Shown: positions 51,137 to 63,535 of the stretch, piece by piece
How positions within the stretch are numbered: position 1 is the first letter of the stretch
Layout: each line of letters begins with the position of its first letter
Assembly: GCA_001599595.1 (NCBI GenBank)
Contig: BCHH01000005.1
Location: 2,776,804 to 2,840,803, forward strand
Length of the DNA: 64,000 bases
DNA from: Beverwykella pulmonaria
Taxonomy: Eukaryota > Ascomycota > Dothideomycetes > Pleosporales > Melanommataceae
Direction of reading: 5' to 3'
Notes under the pieces: model-generated
Seen by the model: the letters and a program-made list of their open reading frames with translations, nothing else
The model's database searches: none
Told to the model about the DNA's origin: nothing
Made by a program: the position numbers and the translations under genes

Positions 51137-53930
51137 TCAGATGGCAAGACCATTACCCAGGCTTGTCCATCGATACAAGGAAAGCACTTCTCGCCTTTTT
51201 GCCGCTGTCATCTCTCGAGCATGGCCATGACCTTTAATCTGTGCCAGTGTCGAGATCATTACTTTTCGGAAATTTCTCTGAAGGCCGAATTAGCGAGAAA
51301 TCCAGGCTCCAAGAACGTAATTTTCCTACCTGGTATTCTGTATTCAACGTGACTACCGCCGCCTCATGCGCTCGGACAATGGTTTCGCACGCCCGAATGA
51401 CCCCATCGTTGGTGTCGGTGGACAGCTTATCTGCTAAGAGGAGAAGGATCAAGCTCCCCTGTAGAAGATACTATCGGCTCAGTCAGCATTCAGTCCTTGT
51501 TGGCACCTGATGGGCACAATGCTTACCATTCCAAACAGATACGGCATGAACGACAGATCTGGATCCAGCTCCAAAATCTCCTCCACCGCTTGCGCCGCAG
51601 ATATAGCATTGGAAGTCGCCGCGAGAAACGACTGAGAGCAGATCCACATGTTGTCGTCCGCAAGAAGGGCTACCGGATCCCACTTGCCATGCAACAAGAT
51701 ATGAAGGACATGCATGATGTGAGTGGCGTATGCTACGACCTTCTGGGTCTGATGTTTCCATTCACCTCGGACCGGATCTGAATTGTCGTTGGAGTTACTT
51801 CCGACATCGTCGTTTGAAGGCCCACACCCATGCTGGGTCTTGAACTCCTGGAGGCTATATGCGTATCGCTCCAGCTGAAGGGTTATTTCGGATTCATGAA
51901 GCTCCCAGCCAGATGTTCGTCGCTGTCCAAATCGCGGATGGTTCTTTTGCGCGTTCAGGTCCACAATGTCGCCGAGTATCGTCATGAGCGGCAAGAAAAA
52001 CCCAAAAACATCGTGAGAAGTGCACTGGAAGGAGAGCCCTTTCCGCTTAGGTCCTGAATTTCCCGTGTAGAACTCGCCGGCTTGCCACAGCGTGTCCGGA
52101 ACCGGCTGGTATAAGTCTTCGCATTCGTTGTCGAGCATCGCCAGTGGCCGGTTATAGCAGAGTCCAAGATGACGATCGATCATGTAAAGGAGCCACCAGA
52201 GTCTACGACGCTCTTCTTTCGTCTCTTCTATGAGCGCAGCCATTGGCGTTCCGGCAGGCACGTGCATTCCGGCGCTCGAGTTGTCCGACATGCCTAATTC
52301 CGTCTCACCATTTTCTGCTTCGCGCTCTCTCCTGGAGTTTTGAGGCATCTCTCTGCCTAGCTTCAATTCTCTGGCGAGAGACCTGGTTTTGGGTTAGTAT
52401 GGGTTTAACAAAGGAACAAAAACTAGAATGAAAAGGGCATCTAACCATGCTGCGAAGAACCAGCGAAGACTTGCGGCCTTATATTCGCTTGCCGAAGTTA
52501 CCACACCTAGATTCAAATACGTCGCAACATCATCAAGAGAGCTGGTTGGAGCCATTCCAGTGTCCATTCTGGTGTCATACTGTCCTATCGCTCGATCGAC
52601 GCCAAAAGCATCATTAGCGGCCGGACTGACCATCCCGTCAGACCCTGGGGTGAATCCGTGAGACCCAGAAGCTGAGTGGACCAAGGGCTTCAGCAAATCT
52701 ACTGTGAGCTTCCATAACTTCTGACAGATTCCTCCTCTTGCCGAAGGTGATGATGTTAAATAACTAGCCTCGCTCGTTTGTGCAGCTACCCAGAGCATAC
52801 TAGCAAGCAAAGCAGGGCTACATCTTCTCGGTTTGTGTTGGCGCAAGAACGACCTTTTCCGGAAAACAGTCCCTAGAATATACGGAGAAACTGGTTCCAT
52901 GAAGACGGACGAAGAACTTTGAAAATAAAACTCCAGAAGATCGCACGCCATCGGAACCGACATAATAGGGCCCAAATGAGGTAGCAAAGGCATTAAAACC
53001 GGATACCTGCACGGCACGATTCCTGTGTGAGACGAAGTTACGCTCACACCCGACTGAGGCGACCCTGTATCGCCGGATCCGTAGCTGTGTGGAGAGGACT
53101 GTCGAACCATGGGGTAATGCATAGGATAGCTGCCTATGTTTCCATACTCATGAGGAATTGACACTGGCGTACCGGATTCTGGTATCAAATGCATCTCGTT
53201 CATGGTGTATATTAACTCCTCGTTTCGGGGCATTCCGGAGTGCATGGGTGGGTGCGAATAATGGTTTACCTCGCCAGCTCCCAGCAAGAGAGGATCAATC
53301 AAGATGTGGTTGACGGGTGGTGGAAACCCAGCGCCTGTTTCAATTTCGTGAGTTTTCTGCTCGTATGCGCGCGGGGATTTCAATGGACTCACTTGTGGGT
53401 AGGCTATGCCAACTGGGAGACGGAACGTTGTGCATGTCACCTTTGCTACTTGGGAAATGCTGTGCAATCGGCGTCGAGTCTGCAGGGGACCATATTTCCT
53501 CCTCCATTTCCGCATATATCTCATTCCTATCATAGCGACCGCCAGTCTGTATCGAGAGTCCGTGTTCAAGCTGTGGACTGTGCTGTTCGGGCTGTCCCGC
53601 CTCCTCTCGTTGCTTCTGAATATGTCGAGGCACCTGAAAAAGTAAGTATTATGGGCGATTGCCAACGGAAGAATTCCAGACCTTTCCTCTTCGTTTCTTT
53701 TCTCGGTTGTACTGGCACACATATTCGAGTTCTCGCGAAACGTCAGTTCGAGCATTATGCCGGCGGCTATTCCTCTACGTACCGATGCACCTCGAGCACG
53801 GCGACTGCCCATTGCACCTAGTGCGCATTCGATGGCAGTGATCGCAAGCACGACTCACTCTTCGCTTTACAATGGCAGAGCCTCTGCGCTCTGGCTTGCT
53901 CATGTCGTTTGGGTTTGGGGTGTTGTCCAT
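51137..53930 (-). CDS. XlnR/XYR1-family Zn2Cys6 transcriptional activator
   Basis: XlnR-type factors activate xylanase and cellulase genes. Seven exons (53930-53783, 53731-53682, 53633-53393, 53334-52446, 52382-51527, 51458-51330, 51277-51137) give 817 aa. The zinc cluster is Cys29-Cys55 with spacing C-x2-C-x6-C-x5-C-x2-C-x6-C ([16 protein letters not shown]), followed by basic REKKRRGK. The middle homology domain has [40 protein letters not shown] and [15 protein letters not shown], strongly XlnR-like. The C-terminus, assembled across the last two introns, has [20 protein letters not shown] then RNFRKVM and [19 protein letters not shown], matching the XlnR ending. The zinc cluster differs somewhat from classical XlnR, so a paralogue is possible. 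Exon 2 is only 50 nt and its donor (GTCTGG) is weak. Confidence 0.87.
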
Positions 53931-56900
53931 GGTGGCGACGTGGAACCGAAAATTTGGTATGGGTGAAGATGAGTGATACAACCGCCGAGGAGGTGCAGAA
54001 CGGTCATGAGATACTTAATGTGGGCCTGCGTCGACACTTAGACTGCCGAGGAACAACGTCCGAGTTGAAGAATCCTGGTCGTGATGGATTTGCTGTAACC
54101 AGGGCCGGATCTGTGGCTTGAGGGGCTTCCATGCGTCCACGAGGGAGCTTCGAGAAGCGAGATCACCACCAGACCAATATCCAAAGACGCAATCATTAAA
54201 ACTGTCATGGGGGATTGGCTCGACGATCTGGAGACACTCCTGGTCGCTGGGAGGGGCTGCTTGCATGCTGCGGGGATAAGCTACTCGCGCGCGCATTCAC
54301 CCATTTACCCAAAACCCTGTTCCCTGCGAATAGGGAGTTTTCTGAGCAAGAGCTCATATTTTAATTTCGGGTAGTGTACTAAATCCTAGGATACAGCAAA
54401 ATACACGACCATCGGATCATCGAAAACTCACCCTCTTCCATGATGTCTGGCTCTGTCAAAGCTCCACCTTTCTTCATGATTTTTTAATAGTTTGGAAGAG
54501 AATTTTACGTCACGTACGGCAGCCTAGTTGTAGCTAATTGGGTTACGTATGAACTACGAACAAGAGAAGGCCGTTCGAACTGATCAAAATAGCGTTGATC
54601 TCTGACTGCGCTAGGCTCACTTGCGACCACAATACGCCTCACAGAGCGGCCTGAGAGCCACACGTGATACAGAACAGCGAACAAATCAGCCTTGGAAACC
54701 CTTCTAACAGCCCCAAACCAGAGTCGGCCGGATAATGTCCCCAGTCAGTCCCCGCAGCGGCCTGTCAACCTTCAGAAAACGGCCTAACCCGCTCTAACAA
54801 CAAACTCTATCCATTGCGGCCTAGCATCTTCACCGCACGTCAACACCCGCTCATATTCTTGCCTCACCACAACGGCCAAGCCATAAACGATCTGTGCCTG
54901 AGCGCGCAACCCCTTGATCGTGGCGGCATCGGCTGACCATCTGCAACGCCCGCCGGAGCGCTCGCGCATGCACTCCACCAACGGTGAGGCCTCCGAAGGA
55001 CCCTTCTCCAGACAGTGCGGGACAGCAGGGTCGGAGAATTCATAACGACTTCATCCTATAGACGTACCTCCCTTTCCCCGGAAGATTAGATGCGCCTGGA
55101 GAGGTGCTGCGCTTTGCTAATGCATCTGCTCCTTGAAACTCGAGCAACATTGATGGGCTCGTGCTGATCGAGCAAAACATCAGGGCGGCGCGGTGTGCAT
55201 TTCGCAGGTCGCATGTCATGATGCTGACGATGAAACAACAGTGCCAGCAAACGATGGCCACGATGCCACGGCGCCTCCTGAAACTCTGAAACTACAGTGA
55301 ACGTTGCCGCACTAAAGTGAGGAGTGCATATCACGTTGGAGAAGCGCATGTGCTGCCAGTGCCTGGTACTGGCCTCGGTGTCACCCGTCCCATCTCCACC
55401 AGGAAATCATGGAAATCAGCACTATGTTCCTCTGAATGCATGCGCGACCGAGCTGCAGCAGGCATTGACAGCTCGCCACCATGCTTCCACATTCGCTATA
55501 CGTGCTTCTACTCCTTCATGCGGCAGTAATTCATATGGTATATTTATTCGCACCAACCAATCAAGGCAAACTTCCAGAACGGTACGGAACTCTTGAGGTA
55601 CTTCGGAGACATCGTGGCTTCTCACCTACGATCACCCAACCCTAGTCTAGTTGGTCGGGGAAGGTGGTGTGCCGTCGAATCTAGCGTCAAGACGGTAGGC
55701 ATCAGAACGAAAGGGTGCGGAAACGAAGCTCTAACCTCATAGAACATAGTTTGAGCTCGCCTCTTTCCAGATTCTATGCGGCGCCGTATTTCGCGGGCAA
55801 CTCATCTACCGAGTATGCGTAAGACGAGTCAGATGGGTACTCGCCCAACTAATCGCATCGACAGTTCGAGCACGCCAAACCTACACCTCAAGTCATTGCA
55901 CACTCAGACAACGTCACACTCAAGAGGACGCCTCCTCTCCGCTCGAATTACCTGATGGGGAGGACCGGGTCAATCACTATACGCCTCGTTTCCCTATGGC
56001 TCCATTAAGATCAGCTATAGGAGCCCGACCTATATTTCTTCATCAACGTGAGCATTTCCATTGCCGAGCACGTTCCTTTTACTTTCCGCTACTTCTCCAG
56101 CTTTTCCCACCCCGGAATACGCATAGTATCTCATTTGTCTAGACCAGGCTTCATTGACCAGTCGTACAAAGGTAACTTGGGTTTCCGACGACATGAAACC
56201 GCCCGTTGAACAAAGGGGGGCAGTCACTCCCTATTCACTGCGCCAACGATCTCCATTTCTCCCCACCCTTCCTTTGCTCCTCAGAACCATCTCGCGCATA
56301 TGCAATCAAACGTCCCTTCTCGTTGCGCCGACGGGCCGTAAATGAGTTCAGGCACTGTGCGAGCAACAACTCCGATTCGTCCGCCCTACCGGTAGACGAT
56401 CAAACCCGCTGTACTACCCTCTTGTGCAGATGACGCCCTCCATCGCTCCACGAAAAGGACACGCGATGGTGCAGGACTGCAGGACAAGGGCGATACATTG
56501 TACCGGCAGAAATCCCCACATTTTCACCCACCCCTTGGTAGGAGAGATGCAGAAAGCCCAAGCATCACGCAGGACCCAACGCACTCACATTGGTCTTTTC
56601 GCTAAAATATCCTCTGCATGCGAAAGAGCCTGTGTAACACGACCTGCAGTTTCTCCCCCATTCTGTTTATTTCTATTTTGAGAAGAGAATTAAGCGGAAT
56701 ACTACTGGACCGGGAACAGGACAAGCTGAAGAAAGAATGACAACCTATAATCTTTCTTTTTGCCTGAATGTACGAACCCCGGTGCTGATCTTGACACATC
56801 CCCCGCAAATGACTGGGGTGGCGCTCTAGGCTCATTCAGAATTTCTTTTTTCTGCTTGTTGCTTGGTTCTGCAGGCCTGAACGGGCATGCATACCAAGGC

Positions 56901-59824
56901 TTCTGGAATGCGATCGCGAGAGTGTTCGTCGTGGGGCTAGTGTAGTAGTGCTTCGCTTTTGGGATACTCGACGGAAGCTTAGGGTCCATCCTTGCGCTTT
57001 AGTGAGGGCAGATATATGTCTTGTAGTCAGAATTGACAGAAAAACAGGCGATCTCATATTGCCGACCTGTAAGACTAACGCAGCGTTGCACACTTCGTAA
57101 TAGGGAGGATATTATGGACCGCTCTCCACTCGCTGGTAAGGTGCGAGCGAATGAATTAAGGCGACACATGCGATGCGGTGCCATGCCATCTCGTACAACT
57201 TCTCCACATCTGTGTTGTGTCTGTGTGTATGCCCTGACCTTATGGCTGAGGTTGTTATTCTCTGGGTTTGCCGGTGATATCGCTCGATCAGGACTTGTGA
57301 AGGTATAGAAATCGGTACGTATATGTTTTTGTGGATGTGTCTGCACGGATTGGGGTTGTGGAACACGAAGTGGCTGAATGACGGGCGTGCAACGATGCAG
57401 TAAGAGCCATGTTTAGCAGAAAGCCGTTGATAGACACTGCACAACATGTGCGTGGAGTGACGCCTGCGCGCCTAGGCTATACTTCTTTTCGAGCATGTGG
57501 AGGATGATATGGTGATGCATTCAGAAGGACCTGCAGTGAGAGGGTTTGATTTGGCAATGCTCCGGCCAGCGTGTCCGCTGTGGGTGTTCCCGCTCCTTTC
57601 GAGCTAGCGGGGTATAGAAGGGAGTATTAAGAATCTGGAATGTGGAGAAGAGGACGCGGTCGTGCATGGGATATAGATGGCGAGATTGGGACTGTGGGTC
57701 TGGTGAGATCACTCGGTGTGGAGTGAGAGTGGTGACATATGAATCGCGTGGAGAGAATGAAAGGTAGTATGCTGACCCCGGAATGGAAAAGGAACGTGGT
57801 TATTTTGAGGTTTATGAGTTGTTTGGTTCGCGTCAACAGATCTCGGACTACTCACTGTGTGTATAGATGTCAACTCAGTCTGACTAACCACCCTCGAGAA
57901 AAATGTCCAAGTAATCGCGCCGCAAATCATCCTCCATCGCCGACGACTGCAAGCTTCCGGACTTGTCTTGCGCAAATCCCTCCCCCGGGTCCGAATGTGG
58001 GACACGGAATCAACCTCCCAAGGCGCCAAGTCATACTTCGACTTCCTTATTCAAAGTGCTATAGCATGCTCGGGCTATAACGTTACGCACACTCTTATAG
58101 TTTATAAGCGACGTAATTACTTCGTATGCCACGGATCGTGCCGTGAGTAATATAGAAACGGGGACCGTGGATGGATTGAGCGGTGAGGTTGGATTGAGTA
58201 AGGTAATGGGCTGGGTTCAAAGCGGACAAAATATCCGAGAATGGGGGATGGTGGAGTTCGCATATTCGAGGACAGATGATGATGGGTTGATGCAGTTCGC
58301 ATATGCAATACGGGCACGTGAAGGTCGGACGGGCTGAATGTCCGTCCAACGGGGATTTGGGGTTCCCCGTGGGGCCCCGGAATGCAGAGCCGCGTTCTCG
58401 TACGACTGGTAGACTACAACTGGTTATCGATCATCTAAGAAGGAATATCTCTAGGGCTTTGAGCAAAATGTACACGTGCCGACGGTTGGGGATGAGGATG
58501 AACGTGATTATCTTGATACTTGATCTTGGATCTCAACGCCGTCCTTTTGGCATCTACAGTACCACATATGTACGCGGGAACTATACAGCCAAGTGTATCG
58601 CCTTCCGTAGGGGTAAACCTATGTAATTAGACATCTCGACTCTGCGTAGAGATAAAACCAAGGCCCGCTGTCTATATACGCCACTAAATTATCGACATGC
58701 TCCAGACGATTGAAGCGAAGTATATCGATGGGCTGAAACGCTACGAGCTATTGGGGCTGCTTTTTTGCACAGGAGAATCGAAGTGTCAATGCACGCGATT
58801 ACGCATGTGAATAAATCCAACCTCTCAACTAAGACGTGTTAGGTGGATGAGGAACCCCGAAGGAAGAGATCTGGTCGATAATGGGGGAAATATGCTAATG
58901 ACTTGAGGTTTTCGTTGCCGAACATACTGCTATACCTAGCAGAGGGCTGTCAAGAACGGGGATGATAGAAGAGAGTGATTGGGATTCACAGACTTATCCA
59001 CGTGAGAGGTTCGAGCTGTGCACACTTGCTGGACTTGTATATTCCAACGCTTTGATCCAGCATGGTCAACTTGAAGACACATTTACATGTGTACACATCC
59101 CACCCTGTCCATCTTTCAACTTCCGCATTTCCACAATATCTTTTACTGAAGGGCTGGTTTCAATAATCCACTTGGGTGTTGCCAGCGAACAGACTCATCC
59201 TAGGGATTCCGCAAGGCAACGAGATCTTCGTATTCCTTGTTGTCCTTCGCGAATGAGACCATAAAAACACGTTCCCATCAGATGCTTCAACCAAAACACT
59301 GTTATCGGTCGAATCTTACCTCATCCTAGCAAGGTCGAGGACTATAGGAGTGATCTTGTCATACGAATGGACTCATCCTCGCCATATCGCCCTATCGCCA
59401 CACCACGCTTCCTGACCATGTTTGGATCATCACCACAAGTTCTATAATCAGTGAAGAATATCAAATTGATTACATGTGTATGTCACTAGGAGTCTGGAAT
59501 AATTCTAGCCAAATGTATCGTGTTCGTCAAACTTCTACGCTGTGCATATGATATGTTCTTCCTCTCTGTTAATTCGTCCTACATCCTCCTTTATCTTGGT
59601 TCAAATAACCTAAGAATAATCGCTACTCCACATCTACCGTCTCTCTTAAGGTAGATATTCACATTCACGATGGCCTTGATCAAACTCTAATCATCACAGG
59701 ATCTTCAGCTCCACGAACCCACCATGTTACGCCGAAACTTCTTCACCGCCCCCAAAGGAACCTCATAAAGTTCTGTAGGGGTAGGGAGGTATGCTTTTGG
59801 CCTCATTCATGTTGAAGTGTCGCT
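53931..59824. other. 5.9-kb region without a convincing intact gene
   Basis: Holds the promoter of the XlnR-type gene at its left end. The rest shows only short frames, often overlapping on both strands. The best coding-like fragments are at 54784-55625 (listed separately); a 56030-56227 minus-strand frame is weaker. No tRNA, transposase or repeat family was recognised by eye. Confidence 0.4.
54784..55625 (-). pseudogene. Coding-like fragments, possibly a decayed gene
   Basis: On the minus strand three protein-like segments occur in order but in different frames: one with VPQEFRTVLEVCLDWLVRIN (about 55600-55422), one with VCWHCCFIVSIMTCDLRNAH (about 55260-55040), and one ending at TAG 54784-54786 with RAQAQIVYGLAVVVRQEYE. 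I could not join them with consensus splice sites, and stops separate them. A multi-intron gene is still possible. No family recognised. Confidence 0.25.
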
Positions 59825-61975
59825 TCAGCCTAGCCTGATGTACTGCCAATTCCTGCAAACTTTCTTCGCCGCATCGTCAGAGTAAGCTCCGAGTGCCACT
59901 CGCTCCCAGTGGTCTCCCATATCTTGCACGATCAACACATGTTGTGTGATATCTAACTCAATACCCTTCTTCCGGACGGTCTGATGAATTTGTACTGCAA
60001 GAAAAGTATATTTTGACTGCAGGGTATACGTCGTGGTCTGCGCGGCTGCGAAATGAATAGAGTCTCCACCTTCACACTTGAGTTGAAACACCCTTTGTCC
60101 TGATTTTCTCAACGTGCCATCTTCCAAGGTGGCTGGTGTCATGAATGCGTAGAGGTAGATGATGCCCGTCGGTTTTATGATGTTGTCGAACATGTTGTAA
60201 TGCTTTTGAAAATGTTCCCAGCGAAGTTTCAACAAGCCATCAGGCATAGATATTTCCACAACTATATTTATAGCTGTTTCATTCACCCTCGAGTCCTGTG
60301 GGTGTTGCAGCTTCTGTCTAGTTCGCCCGCGGAAGGAGTCGCCGAGATACTCCGCCGGCCATAGAACCTCGCCACACCAGCCACACCAAGACCAGCTTGG
60401 AAAGCCTTTACGGGGTTGTGAAGGCTTGAGAAGTGTCCATCGAAGGCCTTCTGCAAAGGTTGGTATAGAATCGTTGGTGTTTTCTCGTATGATCAATTCG
60501 TTCGGCATGGACGAAGCTTGTGGAGAAAAGGGAATTCCGAATAGGTGCCTAATAGGGTGTCTTTGGCGTTCGAAGGCTTTGAATATACCCAATATCCCAT
60601 TGAGGATGTCATCTGGATAAGACAGATTCCGCCTAGAGTACTCTTCTATCCGCTCGAAAACATCCCAGGGATTTCCGCCGCACCCATAGAGTGGAAAGAG
60701 TCGTATACGACCAGATTCTCGATAGCGAGGATGTAACAGTGGCCGACCTTGGTGGTGAATCCTCTTCCACTCATCTACACCCATGTCAAGCATCTCTGTG
60801 CAATAGAAACCTTGACACTCAAAGTACAACTGTTCGTCCGTGAAGATGAGTCGTCTCGTAGAGAGCATGCCCTCCTGGTATGTCCATGCTCTCGTGGACC
60901 ATGTGCAGTGATTGTCTTGAAGTTGGGGCACGCGGAGAATTGCTGATAAATTGTAGTCCTGAGCTGGTATGGTTACGGATGGAGATGGTGTACGCTTGCG
61001 GCTAACTCCCGGAAGACCGTAGTGTGGATCTGATCCCGCAGCCGCAATGATGGTAACAATAGCTTGTTGGTAAATAGCATCCATTTGTTGAAGTTGGTGG
61101 TGGAATTCATTGGGGTCCGCCTGATTGATGCAGTACCGATCGACCCACAGATACTCATATCCCAGTTCTAGAGTTATTGAGATTGCGTCTTCGACGGTTC
61201 GTGGATATCTTATTATACTATGCTCCTGAGAACCGTATTGTCCCCATACGTAGCTCAGGGCGACATAAACCTCATCTCCAGTGGCCTCTAACACGTCTCC
61301 AGTCTTGCAAGAGATCAATTGGAGCTTCGTGAGAATATTCGGCCTTATCCTGCCACAACCGTCTTTGTGCAATGCTTTGCAATGACTCAGCCATCGCTTT
61401 GGTTGTTTGAAGTCGATAGTGGACTGCACTGGTCTTAGCCACGGCAGAGACCCGTGCGGATGTGCAAAGATAATAGGAGTGTCGGGCTGCACAATGCCAC
61501 AAGCGGATGGTAACAACACCAGGACCTTCAGATCAAGTATCTCGAGGAAGGGTTCGTAGACTGCGCCAGGAAGCTTGCTTAGCAAATCGTATGATTGGTA
61601 CCAATGCTCCCCCGGGCTTGATATTGGCGACGAATGTTTGATAATCTGTTCTCCATAGTTGGCAACTAGCAGCCTCCTGAAAAAGTCGCAGAGAATACAT
61701 GATCGATGATTCCATTGGAATGGGCGCCCTAAAACGACCTTCTCTCCCGAAATTAGTAGCAGGCGCTGTATGTCAATTGATGAGCATCGAGAACACAATC
61801 TGTCGATTCTACGAGGCTCAGTCGTTGCCTCTAATAGCATGCTCTGTCGGATGCGTGTCTCGTAGAAGTATGATTCCCTTTTATAGGTCTTGACTAACTG
61901 CCATGCTGCGTTTTCATCGGAAGGCTGAAGGTCGTATGACTCGTCAATGGCCTCTTCCGGTTCGTCCAGCCTCAT
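59825..61975 (-). CDS. HET-domain protein (heterokaryon incompatibility type)
   Basis: HET-domain proteins take part in fungal non-self recognition, where fusion of incompatible strains leads to death of the fused cells. This intronless gene encodes 716 aa from ATG 61975 (MRLDEPEEAI). The HET signature runs from about residue 235: YVALSYVWGQYG, ISITLELGYEYLWVDRYCINQ, QMDAIYQQAIVTIIAAAG, GLPGVSR, and STRAWTYQEGMLSTRRLIF. An N-terminal segment with CSRCSSIDIQ and CILCDFF supplies paired cysteines common before HET domains. No NACHT or repeat domain follows; the C-terminal part is unassigned. The gene stands alone beside gene-poor DNA, as such fast-evolving genes often do. Whether it controls incompatibility cannot be told from sequence. 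Confidence 0.9.
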   Translation of the reverse strand: MRLDEPEEAIDESYDLQPSDENAAWQLVKTYKRESYFYETRIRQSMLLEATTEPRRIDRLCSRCSSIDIQRLLLISGEKVVLGRPFQWNHRSCILCDFFRRLLVANYGEQIIKHSSPISSPGEHWYQSYDLLSKLPGAVYEPFLEILDLKVLVLLPSACGIVQPDTPIIFAHPHGSLPWLRPVQSTIDFKQPKRWLSHCKALHKDGCGRIRPNILTKLQLISCKTGDVLEATGDEVYVALSYVWGQYGSQEHSIIRYPRTVEDAISITLELGYEYLWVDRYCINQADPNEFHHQLQQMDAIYQQAIVTIIAAAGSDPHYGLPGVSRKRTPSPSVTIPAQDYNLSAILRVPQLQDNHCTWSTRAWTYQEGMLSTRRLIFTDEQLYFECQGFYCTEMLDMGVDEWKRIHHQGRPLLHPRYRESGRIRLFPLYGCGGNPWDVFERIEEYSRRNLSYPDDILNGILGIFKAFERQRHPIRHLFGIPFSPQASSMPNELIIRENTNDSIPTFAEGLRWTLLKPSQPRKGFPSWSWCGWCGEVLWPAEYLGDSFRGRTRQKLQHPQDSRVNETAINIVVEISMPDGLLKLRWEHFQKHYNMFDNIIKPTGIIYLYAFMTPATLEDGTLRKSGQRVFQLKCEGGDSIHFAAAQTTTYTLQSKYTFLAVQIHQTVRKKGIELDITQHVLIVQDMGDHWERVALGAYSDDAAKKVCRNWQYIRLG

Positions 61976-63535
61976 GATGGTGCCACTCAATGGATGAAAA
62001 AAAGAAAGAAAAATCAGCTAGAATTGACGCATAGGAACGTAACATGTAAAGTAAATCGAAGAGATGAATTTTGGTCGCTACTTGGAGAACGGGCCCGTCT
62101 TTGCGCCACTTTTCTGGCTGACTAGTAAGAAGGCTGAGGCGTGGCTGAGCTTGTGAAAAGCGGTCAACATCTCACTATATGCAGTATCAACAATCGTCTC
62201 GAAATTGTGGATCATGCATTATCGTACGAATCAAGATGACACTCACTAAACCTCTAGGCCGTCTACCATATTCCTCCACCTATCCCATTACTTACCTACA
62301 GCCTTCTTCATCTCCAACCACTCCTAATCTATCAATATCCCTTTTAATATCTATAACTGCTCATCTGTCTTTATAGTTAAGGTCTTACACTTCACCTATC
62401 ATGTACTAATATCCGTCACGACTCCGTCTCTAGGTTTATCACTCTTACCCATTGTTGGAAGGTATATATGCCAATCAACGCAGGGACAAAGTGTGTTCAC
62501 ATTTTGTTCAGACACCTATATCAAGTTTAAAGCCTAGATATTCGACTCTGTCTACTATGGCATCCCTTACATAACTTTGCGCCCCACTCTAATCCCAGCC
62601 TAGAGACACCAACACGTCGACCTCCCCATTTAGCTTTATAAAGTACAGATCTATACAATTGAGGATACTAGTCGATAAAGATATTAAACACTGGTATATC
62701 CACCTCCCTTTTCTAGCACCAATAACCCGAAGCTGGTAGTACCGTTCAGAGATTTCTATCTATTCTTCTCATTTAAAATCTCCTCAGCCTGCACGACGTA
62801 CATATATTTAGATGAAGACCTTGAAGGCTTCCTACAAAGTGTATAAAGTAGAATGTCAGCAAAGGACAGATAGATCTTGATTATATTGCCCAAGCAATTT
62901 AGTAAGGGGAGTTAGTCCTATGAAGGTACCTAGAGATATTCTAATATGTATGCAACATGTGGAGGCGCCAGAGCCCGAGATGTAAAGCAATTATTTAAGT
63001 AAGTCTTTTGGTTTCTTAAGGTAGTTTGAGACCTAACATGTTGATTAGCATAATGTTCCAGATATGACATGTCTACTAGATATCCACTTTCTTCCCCAAC
63101 TCCGGCAACCCTTCATCCTTCGTCAATGGACATAATCCCAAAGCACAGTGGTACGGTGAGAGCGGCACTGCGTCGTGAGTAATAGCGATGGCAGTGGAAG
63201 GGCTGGAGGCGATTGTGGTGTTGGGTTTAGTCGCGACCGAAGCCTGCTCGCCGATTTGTGAATGAGGCGTCTCGGTCACATGGTTGATTAGGAGTATCCT
63301 ATGGGAGCTTGGTGGTGGGGGGTTCGGCCTACCTTCGGCTTTCTGAAATTGCTTTGCATCGCTGAGAACTAGGTGGTTTTTGTCCTACCTTAGACATCTA
63401 TGAGCAAAGTGCAAGATGAACGAGCCGCCCGTAAATGAATTAATTCAGTGTATCTGCTTTTCAAAGAATGTCTTTCGCGACAGCCTATCATCTTTCAGTT
63501 TCTACAACAAGTTAACTTCAGGTTGTATCGACCCT
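61976..63535. other. Intergenic region, AT-rich from about 62200 to 63060
   Basis: After the HET promoter the sequence becomes AT-rich and TA-rich with no long frame, then normal again near 63060. This looks like an old, mutation-damaged repeat but I could not name the element. A 67-codon minus-strand frame at 63076-63279 has a GST-unrelated, unrecognised sequence and is left uncalled. Confidence 0.4.

Noticed and set aside
53240..53821. 193-codon plus-strand frame
   Set aside because: It is antisense to exons 1-4 of the XlnR-type gene.
63076..63279. 67-codon minus-strand frame
   Set aside because: Could be a last exon, but no upstream exon or family could be identified.
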